NCBI GenBank assembly: GCA_013812985.1
Contig: JACCSN010000597.1
Span: 1-8,820, forward strand
Direction of reading: 5' to 3'
DNA length: 8,820 nucleotides
Source: Hyphomicrobiales bacterium
Lineage (GTDB): Bacteria > Pseudomonadota > Alphaproteobacteria > Rhizobiales > Afifellaceae
The translations under genes and the position numbers were made by a program. Shown here in pieces: positions 1-6,011 of the stretch. The notes below the pieces were generated by a model. The model made no database searches. It was not told where the DNA came from and was given only the letters and a program-made list of their open reading frames with translations. Numbering within the stretch: the first letter of the stretch is position 1; each line of letters begins with the position of its first letter.

Positions 1-101
1 CGGATCTTCTCCTCGGCCGAATACTGCTTGCGGGTCGCCCGGCGAATGGCCTTCACGACCTGCTCGGCCGGCGCTTTCACCGGCCCGGATTTCTGTCTCA
101 T
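1..101 (-). CDS. IS3-family transposase OrfA, N-terminal part (runs off the window)
   Basis: OrfA is the helix-turn-helix DNA-binding subunit of IS3-type transposases, normally joined to the OrfB catalytic domain by programmed frameshifting. The visible 33 residues begin MRQKSGPVKAPAEQVVKAIR and continue to a QYSAEEKIR stretch. I recognise this from memory as the start of OrfA proteins common in Alphaproteobacteria; the helix-turn-helix would follow. The ATG at 101-99 is preceded on the minus strand by GAGGAG (110-105), a good ribosome binding site at suitable spacing, which fixes the start. The gene is cut by the window edge, so whether it is intact is unknown. Confidence 0.8.
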   Translation of the reverse strand, partial: MRQKSGPVKAPAEQVVKAIRRATRKQYSAEEKI

Positions 102-185
102 CTTCGCTCCTCATGGCTACGATGAACCAGAAATCCTCCCTTCCTCGATACCCCCAATCTGTCTTATGAGTGCTGACGGCGGACA
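1..185 (-). mobile_element. IS3-family insertion sequence, left end (partial)
   Basis: The minus strand holds the start of an OrfA transposase gene (positions 101 down to 1), preceded by about 80 bases of leader ending near position 185, where the minus strand reads TGTCCGCCGTCAGCACTC. IS3-family ends normally begin with 5'-TG, and a different coding-like frame resumes immediately after base 185, so I place the element boundary there. The rest of the element, including OrfB and the other terminal repeat, lies outside the window, so the exact end cannot be confirmed by matching inverted repeats. Confidence 0.6.
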
Positions 186-380
186 AGCCCGAGCTTTGGT
201 TTTGCGGTTCGGCCTGAGAAACACTGCGATTTCCTGAAGGGGTTCGGAAAGGGAAACACGCCGGGCCAGTTTGAGACGAGCGTGCGCGAGCTGGCCACGG
301 CAATGCGAGCCTCGAGGGCACCCTCTTCTTTCGGCCCCCGATCAAGCCGATTCAAGGTATTCGAGCCCGGCGGAGGGTGA
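186..380 (+). pseudogene. Orphan 3' gene fragment, function unrecognised
   Basis: A plus-strand frame is open from just after the inferred IS3 end to a TGA at 378-380. It has no ATG before 303 and is closed upstream by an in-frame TGA at 174-176 inside the IS. It reads KPSFGFAVRPEKHCDFLKGF near its start and ends in FKVFEPGGG. The sequence looks coding, and its stop overlaps the GTG start of the next gene (GTGA), as in a translationally coupled operon. The simplest reading is the last ~64 codons of a gene whose 5' part was lost or separated by the IS3 insertion. I do not recognise the family. Chance openness of a short GC-rich frame is the main alternative. Confidence 0.4.
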
Positions 381-1537
381 GTAAAGGTGAAATGCTACAT
401 CTGAACCGAGATCTCATTGAAAGTCGAACTCCAAGCTCGATTCGACCGTCAGAGCTGGAGCTTACGGTCGTCGTGCCCACTCGCAACGAACACGACAACA
501 TACTTCCCCTGCTCGAGCGGCTTGAACGAGCGCTGGACGGTATTGAATGGGAGGTGGTGTTCGTCGATGACGACAGTCCGGACGGCACCGCAGACCTGAT
601 CCGCTCCATCTCACGTAAGAACCCCCGCGTAAGGTGCATTCAGCGCATTGGTCGCCGCGGCCTCTCATCGGCCTGTATCGAAGGCATTCTTTCCAGCGCG
701 GCCCCGTTCGCAGCGGTCCTTGACGCCGACCTCCAGCACGATGAGCGACTCCTTCCGCGCATGCTCGAGGTCATCAAGGCCGATAATCTTGATGTCGTGG
801 TGGGGAGCCGGTTCTGTGCGGGGGGGAGTCTCGGCGAATGGGCGAAGTCTCGCCGGAAGATCAGCAACCTCGCAAAAAGGCTCGCCCGCTTTCTCGTCCG
901 CGACGAGCTTACCGACCCGATGAGCGGCTTCTTCGTGATCCGCCGGACTGCTTTTGTTAAATCCGTTCGTCGTCTCTCCGGTCGGGGGTTCAAAATCCTG
1001 CTGGACATCTTCGCCTCGTCTCCGGAGCCTCTCCGTTTCAAGGAACTGCCTTACCGCTTTCGCGAGCGGCACAGCGGCGAAAGCAAACTCGATACGATTG
1101 TCGCCCTCGAATACGTCAACCTTCTGCTGGACAAGACATTCGGCCGATTTGTGCCGGTCAGGTTCATCCTGTTTGCGCTCGTCGGCGGCAGTGGGGTGTT
1201 GGTGCACATGGCGGCGCTCGCGGCCGCCTTTACGATCCTGCCGTTCACTTCTGCGAAGCTCCTGGCCAGCATCGTCGCTATGACGAGCAACTTCGTGCTC
1301 AACAACTTGCTGACGTACCGGGACGTCCGCCTTAAAGGTGCGGCCCTCGTGCGCGGTCTTTTTACTTTCTATGTGATCTGCGGGATCGGCGCAGCCGCTG
1401 ATGTCGGGGTTGCGTCCATTTTGTTTCATCAGCAAGGCGCCTCGTGGTGGCTGTCGGGCCTTGCCGGCGTTCTCGTGGGGTCCGTCTGGAACTACGGAAT
1501 GGCGAACGTATTCACTTGGCGCGGCAGCAGAGCCTAG
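377..1537 (+). CDS. Polyprenyl-phosphate mannose/glucose synthase (GT2) fused to GtrA-like domain
   Basis: Predicted to transfer a sugar from GDP-mannose or UDP-glucose to polyprenyl phosphate at the inner face of the cytoplasmic membrane. The GT2 domain spans about residues 28-245: VVVPTRNE (31-38), VDDDSPDGT (63-71, nucleotide-binding acidic motif), DADLQHD (116-122, the DxD-like metal site), a TDPMSGFF segment (179-186) and HSGESK (232-237), all characteristic of DPM1-like synthases. Residues about 258-383 form a GtrA-type domain with four hydrophobic segments, thought to help flip or present the lipid-linked sugar. Eukaryotic DPM1 lacks this domain, but the fusion is known in bacteria. 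The GTG at 377 overlaps the preceding stop but has GGAGG pressed against it; the in-frame ATG at 392 is an alternative start. The GT22 gene follows after 12 bases, suggesting one operon and mannose as the sugar. Sugar identity is inference. Confidence 0.9.
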   Translation: MSKGEMLHLNRDLIESRTPSSIRPSELELTVVVPTRNEHDNILPLLERLERALDGIEWEVVFVDDDSPDGTADLIRSISRKNPRVRCIQRIGRRGLSSACIEGILSSAAPFAAVLDADLQHDERLLPRMLEVIKADNLDVVVGSRFCAGGSLGEWAKSRRKISNLAKRLARFLVRDELTDPMSGFFVIRRTAFVKSVRRLSGRGFKILLDIFASSPEPLRFKELPYRFRERHSGESKLDTIVALEYVNLLLDKTFGRFVPVRFILFALVGGSGVLVHMAALAAAFTILPFTSAKLLASIVAMTSNFVLNNLLTYRDVRLKGAALVRGLFTFYVICGIGAAADVGVASILFHQQGASWWLSGLAGVLVGSVWNYGMANVFTWRGSRA

Positions 1538-1549
1538 CCGAACGAACGT

Positions 1550-3033
1550 ATGCTACGGCAGATAAGAGAGTCGAGCGGAAGCATCGTATTTGCTGGACTG
1601 ATCATTTCGGCGTTGGCCTTACGACTGCTCGGCGCATATCTGTTTCCCAGCATCCATCATCCTGACGAGATCTTCCAGACTCTCGAGCCGGCGCATCGGC
1701 TGTGGACAGGGTGGGGAGTTGTGAGTTGGGAGTGGCGCGATGGAATCCGGTCGTGGCTGTTCCCGGGGTTCCTATTCCTCATGATGCATGCAGAGCTGAT
1801 CATCCCGTCATGGGACGCGGTCTTACTAGGGATAGCGGGTGTTCTGTCTATTCTTTCCCTGTCCGTAGTTGTTATCGGCTTTCTTCTGGGTTTTCACTAC
1901 CGAGGATTGGCGGGGGGCATATTGGCAGGGGTCGCATGTGCCGTCTGGCCCGATCTCGTATATTTCGCACCCAAGACGCTGACGGAAGTCGTCGCCGCCC
2001 ACGTCATGCTCGTTGCGGCTTATCTCGCCCACATTGCAGTCCAGCGGCCGGAGCTTGCGTCTTCCCGCTACTTCGGACTCGTAGGGCTTGTCGTGGGAAC
2101 AGCGTTTTGCTTCCGCTTTCACGTGTCATTGGCACTTCTTGCGATTGCCGTATGGGCCTGTCGCACCGACTGGCGAAGCCGGTGGGTGCCGCTCGTGTTG
2201 GGCGCGGCTGTACCCGTGGCTCTTTTGGCCCTGCTGGACTTCATCACTTGGGGATCGCCATTTCAATCAGTCTGGAAGAATATCTGGGTTAATCTGGTCG
2301 AGGGTCGAAGTCACATTTATGGAACTTCGCCGTGGCGCCGTGGTATTGGTATTTGGAAAAGGCGCTCGAGCGTTGGGGCTTGGCGGTAGTTCCCATTGCT
2401 GTTCTTTTCCTTCTGGGCAGCGGAACAGTCCCTTTGTTCGCTCTCTGTGCTTTATTAATTGTGCTGACCCACGTTCCTTTAGCCCACAAGGAAATTCGGT
2501 TTCTGTTTCCGGCAATTCCATTCATTGTGATTACGGCCGGTCTAGGAAGTGCCTCAGCTATTCAGCTGTTACAAGCTGCGCATAGGAAACTCGGTAGACC
2601 GCAACTCGCGTCTGCAGCTGTTGCGTGCTGGATTGGAGGAGCCGGCATCGTAGGTTTCCGCGCCGACTTTCGTGAGGACTGGACCCGCAGCAGCGAAGTG
2701 CTTCAGGCTATGCGCGCGGTGCGGGCGCAGCCTGATCTGTGCGGGCTTGGGCTCGTGGACATCCGCTGGTGGGCGACCGGAGGCTACACTCACCTGCACC
2801 GAGAGGTGCCTATGTATCTGCACTCCGGACCCGTCGATGGAGTACACCTGAAACCGGTCCACGAGACCCAGCGAGGCTTCAATTACGCCATTACGCAAGC
2901 GCAAAGCCCCATGCCTGATATTTTCGACGTGAAGCAATGCTGGGGAGCGGTTTGCTTCCGTAAACGGGAGGGCAGCTGTGCTGATCCCGGTTCGAACGAA
3001 GTCAATCGCGTTCTGCGAGACTCCGGGACCTGA
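1550..3033 (+). pseudogene. GT22-family mannosyltransferase, frameshifted
   Basis: A membrane GT-C enzyme related to PIG-B/ALG9/ALG12, which use dolichyl-phosphate-mannose as donor. The first frame (1550-2389, 279 codons) has an N-terminal membrane segment, the catalytic-loop motif HHPDEIFQTLE (36-46), EWRDGIRS (61-68) and several further membrane segments. The second frame, entered by about 2332 and ending at 3033, carries the family motif HKEIRFLFPAIP and a C-terminal soluble tail. The break is a perfect 8-bp tandem duplication (2328-2343). Without one copy the frame reads YGTSPWYWYLEKALERWG, matching the family's YGTxPWxWY motif, and the protein is 491 residues. As written, translation ends at 2389 after a short foreign tail, removing the C-terminal half. 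The gene lies 12 bases after the GT2-GtrA gene; the ribosome site before ATG 1550 is weak, so coupling is likely. A sequencing error cannot be excluded. Confidence 0.85.
2328..2343 (+). repeat. Perfect 8-bp tandem duplication (CGCCGTGG x2)
   Basis: CGCCGTGG occurs at 2328-2335 and again at 2336-2343 with no spacer. Eight bases shift the frame, and deleting either copy joins the two halves of the GT22 gene precisely within the conserved motif. This is the expected product of replication slippage and could revert by the same route. Confidence 0.95.
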
Positions 3034-3145
3034 GCAGAGTGCTCTGAGGAGCTGAGCGGCCCCTCCAGGCGATCTGTCTGGCCCTGGACACGGATGCCAT
3101 GCAGCCCTCGCCGAAGGTTCACGCGGTGCGTTGGGGAGCTGCCAT

Positions 3146-3170
3146 CTAGCAGTCTGAGGAAATCCCTGTC
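3146..3170 (+). repeat. IS5 terminal inverted repeat, transposase 3' side
   Basis: Reads CTAGCAGTCTGAGGAAATCC on the plus strand. Its outer 17 bases match, at 15 positions, the reverse complement of the repeat at 4410-4434. The exact outermost base is uncertain by two or so positions because no target duplication is visible. Confidence 0.7.
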
Positions 3171-3267
3171 GGAGCGTGGCCTGTAGGGTGGTTTTGGTTC
3201 AGCGTCACGTCGTGACTGGTGTTGCTGCGCCGCTCGGGTTGGAAGCGGATCCAGCTCTTGGCCGAGC

Positions 3268-4349
3268 TCATGCAGCCGCCGCCAGGAGCTTCGGCAGGCG
3301 GACGAGGTCATAGGCGGCCATGGCGAGGGTGAACTGCCAGCCGACGCGGGCAAGACCCCGATGCTTCGTCCGGGCAAAGCCCGCCGCCGTCTTGGCCCAG
3401 CCGAAGGCTTCCTCGATGCGTTTGCGCACGATCTGGCTGGTTTTGTATCCGGGATGGCGGGTCGTGCGGCCATCGAAGGCCGAGCCCCTGGCCTTGGCGG
3501 CAACGTGCGGCGCGACATTCATCGATCGGAGCTCGTTGACGAAATCCTCGGCGTCGTAGCCCTTGTCGGCAGCGAGTGTGATGCGGCCCGGCCGGTCAGC
3601 GCGCGGCTCGATCATGGCGAGGGCGGCGGTTCGCTCGGCGTGGCCATCGGCGCGGGTGAGGCAGGCATCGACGACGAGCCCGCTCCTGTTCTCCATCAAA
3701 GCATGGCCCATGAAGCAAAGCTTCGCTTCCTGGCCGCCACTCTTGCGCAGCAGCCGGGCGTCGGGATCAGTCGTGCTGGCATTGGTCTCGTTGCTGCGCG
3801 TCTCGCCATGGAAGTCACGCTCGCCATTCCTGCCCGGCGCCGGAGGCTCGCCGGAGCCGTCCTTGGAGCGGAAGCTCTTCATTGACGCCCACGCCTCGAC
3901 CAGCGTGCCGTCGACGCTGAAGTGCTCGCTCGACAGCAGACGCTTGACCCTGGCGTTCGACAGCACGGCAGCTAGGAACCGGCGGCGATGTCGCCGGCCA
4001 GCAGCCAGTCACGGTTCTTGCTGAACGTAGTCTGATCCCAGGCTGCGTCGTCGACCCCGAGGCCAACGAACCAGCGGAACAGAAGATCGAACTCCAGCCG
4101 CTCCATGATCTGCCGTTCCGAGCGGATGCCGTAGAAGGCTTGCAGAAGCAATGCCCGCAGCAGCCGCTCGGGCGGGATCGACGGCCGGCCAATCCTGGTC
4201 GCATAGACCGCATCGAACTCGGCGCCGAGATCGCCAAGCGCGGCGTTGACGAGTTCCCGGACCGGCCGCAGCGGGTGATCGGACCGCACCCGCGCTTCCA
4301 GGTCCACATAGGAGAACAATGACCCTGAACGCTAATCCGACCCACGCAT
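3268..4349 (-). pseudogene. IS5-family DDE transposase, inactivated by a nonsense codon and a frameshift
   Basis: The original start is the ATG at 4349-4347 (MRGSD...). Codon 6 is TAG (4334-4332), where related proteins as I remember them have glutamate. After it the frame continues through SLFSYVDLEARVRSDHPLRP and the N-terminal DUF772-like domain (GRPSIPPERLLRALLL, SERQIMERLEFDLLFRWFVG) to GDIAA near 3981. There one base is missing (GG remains at 3980-3979 where a full codon is expected) and the frame shifts. The second frame resumes FLAAVLSNARVKRLL and holds the DDE core: FSVDGT (Asp codon about 3912), LAADKGYD (Asp about 3567) and RIEEAFGWAK (Glu about 3414-3409), ending at a TGA at 3270-3268. 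All three catalytic acids survive, but no full-length product can be made. An internal TTG at 4319 might start a fragment. Confidence 0.9.
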
Positions 4350-6011
4350 TGCCGCCGACGATGGAATCGCTTCGTCATCGGTTGAATCACGCTTCACGCC
4401 TTCAGGCGAGCGACCTTTTTCCTCAGCCTGCTGGTTCTTCCGGACAGCAAACAAGGCGGCGATCCCGATCTGCGTTCGAAACTCAAGAAGTTCAGGCAAG
4501 AACCCTCGCAAATCAGGCGCATGATCGGCATTCAAAACAAGGAGGTAATTGAATTTCTTGTCCCAGTCCCTGAGATGCGCGAACGGCGAATCGATCCGGG
4601 CCTGTTCCAGTGTTTTGTAATCCTCCGGGAAGGGTGCGAATTCCCCGGCCCAACTGTCCTCGTAGGCTCTTCTCACCCTGAGGGGTTGCTGCGACTCGGC
4701 GGCGAAAACATGAGACCAAAACGCATGGCGGTCCAGCAACACAAACGCCGCAAGATGCATGTATTTTTCGACGACCCAAGGGATCCGTCTGCTCGTCACT
4801 GAAAGAGTACCGAAAGGACTGTCCTTTACGTCAGTCCAGACATGTGACAGTAGCACCCGGCTGCCGGGGGGGACGTCCGATATGACTTGGCGGACTGCTG
4901 CAACGTCCCTCTCCGACCGCAGCCAAACCAGCCCGATGAGCGATAGCTTCAGAACGAATATCGAAACCAATATCGTCGCCGCCGCTTTCCGGAGCGGTGT
5001 TGGCAGCCCGGCGGGAACTACCGAGATAAAGAGCATCAGCCCCAGCAGAACTGTTATCCGAGCGTCGATGAAGTATCCTCCCTTCCATCCGGTCGGGAGA
5101 ATGAAATAAAGCGAGATAAGCGCCACGCTACAAATCGCTGCGCCAAGAGAGTAGCGGGCTTTCCGAAAGAGTGCGCAGATAAGAATGAAGGAAACAACTG
5201 ACGCCATTAGAAAGGCGTCAACGAGCAGATTATAGCTCAGAAAGGGAAAGAATAGGTAGAATGATTTGTCTTGAATCGAGGCCCATACGGCTTCACCGGG
5301 CGTGACCCTCGCGGGTGAAATCCCGTACAGAAGAAGTGGGGGCGCGAGGACTACCAGGAGCGCGACGGCGCGGCGAAGCAAGAATCGAGCGCCCGCGTCC
5401 TCACTCCGGCGATAGCGCTTAAGAGCCTCCGCAATCTCGTAACTTCCAATCAACAGCGCAAAAAAGATAAACCCAAACATGTGAAAGAAGAAAACTGCTA
5501 TCGAGGCCGCTGCGCTAAATGTGACGATCGTGATCGGAACGGTTTCCCTGTACCTAACCCACCCGGCAGCGCTCCAGAGAGCCGCCCCGAATGCAAGCTG
5601 GAAGTTTATGAACCCCATGAGAAAGAGGGTGTTGTATGCGGCTAGACCGGCCCCAAGCTGCCAGAACGACCTCTGCCTGAAATAGGCGACACTCAGAGCT
5701 ATTGCGCCGGTCACGACCAAGATGAGGGAAAAAGCGACGGTGACGCGGCCAGCAGTGTGAACATCAAAGACCGTCATCAGAGCTGGGACGATCAGATCGA
5801 TCGCGAGGTTTGGAATTATTCCCCAGCGGGGTCCAAACATGGCACTGAGAAACGGATCATCTCTACCGACCGCCAGCACGTATGCGCGCGCGAGATGGTT
5901 GGGGTAGTCCAAGAGGGGAGGTACTGCGACCAGGAATACAGGGATGACCAGTGCGACGAGCATTCCGGCTAGGCCGAACCACCACGTCCGGTCTGTGTCA
6001 GGGAGAGGCAT
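4332..6011 (-). CDS. Polytopic membrane protein, probable GT-C glycosyltransferase, with IS-derived C-terminus
   Basis: A 559-residue protein with an N-terminal membrane segment (about 11-34), then a LLDYPNHLARAY motif (33-44) in the first extracytoplasmic loop, and roughly ten further hydrophobic segments up to about residue 370. A soluble region (about 380-526) follows. This architecture, with an acidic residue just after the first membrane helix, resembles GT-C transferases that use lipid-linked sugars in the periplasm. I do not recognise a named family and no substrate can be assigned. The start ATG (6011-6009) lies inside the upstream gene, overlapping it by 14 bases, so translation is probably coupled. 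From about residue 527 (QQAEEKGRSPEG...) the sequence belongs to the IS5 end and transposase leader, and the stop is the transposase nonsense codon. The native C-terminus has been lost, but most of the protein is intact. Its base composition is visibly lower in G+C than the upstream gene. Confidence 0.8.
   Translation of the reverse strand: MPLPDTDRTWWFGLAGMLVALVIPVFLVAVPPLLDYPNHLARAYVLAVGRDDPFLSAMFGPRWGIIPNLAIDLIVPALMTVFDVHTAGRVTVAFSLILVVTGAIALSVAYFRQRSFWQLGAGLAAYNTLFLMGFINFQLAFGAALWSAAGWVRYRETVPITIVTFSAAASIAVFFFHMFGFIFFALLIGSYEIAEALKRYRRSEDAGARFLLRRAVALLVVLAPPLLLYGISPARVTPGEAVWASIQDKSFYLFFPFLSYNLLVDAFLMASVVSFILICALFRKARYSLGAAICSVALISLYFILPTGWKGGYFIDARITVLLGLMLFISVVPAGLPTPLRKAAATILVSIFVLKLSLIGLVWLRSERDVAAVRQVISDVPPGSRVLLSHVWTDVKDSPFGTLSVTSRRIPWVVEKYMHLAAFVLLDRHAFWSHVFAAESQQPLRVRRAYEDSWAGEFAPFPEDYKTLEQARIDSPFAHLRDWDKKFNYLLVLNADHAPDLRGFLPELLEFRTQIGIAALFAVRKNQQAEEKGRSPEGVKRDSTDDEAIPSSAAMRGSD
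4410..4434 (-). repeat. IS5 terminal inverted repeat, transposase 5' side
   Basis: On the minus strand from 4434 it reads CCAGCAGGCTGAGGAAAAAG, the partner of the repeat at 3146-3170. It is also translated as part of the membrane protein that runs into it (Q-Q-A-E-E-K-G). Confidence 0.7.

Larger units (their letters stand above)
3146..4434 (-). mobile_element. IS5-family insertion sequence, degraded
   Basis: An element of about 1.29 kb containing a broken transposase on the minus strand, bounded by imperfect terminal inverted repeats. The plus strand at 3146 begins CTAGCAGTCTGAGGAAA and the minus strand from 4434 begins CCAGCAGGCTGAGGAAA: 15 of the first 17 positions agree. The layout (short leader, single long DDE transposase, short tail) fits IS5-family elements of roughly 1.3 kb. 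No target-site duplication is evident at the two ends (plus strand gccat before 3146, ttctt after 4434). It sits between the two convergent glycosyltransferase groups and interrupts the 3' end of the minus-strand gene on its right. Confidence 0.8.

Noticed and set aside
665..1435. 256-codon open frame on the minus strand opposite the GT2-GtrA gene
   Set aside because: It is antisense to a gene with clear GT2 and GtrA motifs and has a charged, low-complexity composition typical of a GC-rich shadow frame.
2332..2389. Programmed ribosomal frameshift in the GT22 gene
   Set aside because: There is no slippery run, and the perfect 8-bp tandem duplication explains the frame change completely.
3034..3145. 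Possible intrinsic terminator after the GT22 gene (GAGGAGC...CCCCTC and CCAGG...CCTGG stems)
   Set aside because: The stems are short or mismatched and no T-run follows; I could not support a terminator.
3361..3885. 174-codon plus-strand open frame across the IS5 transposase
   Set aside because: It is the antisense shadow of the DDE domain, whose catalytic motifs are clear on the minus strand.
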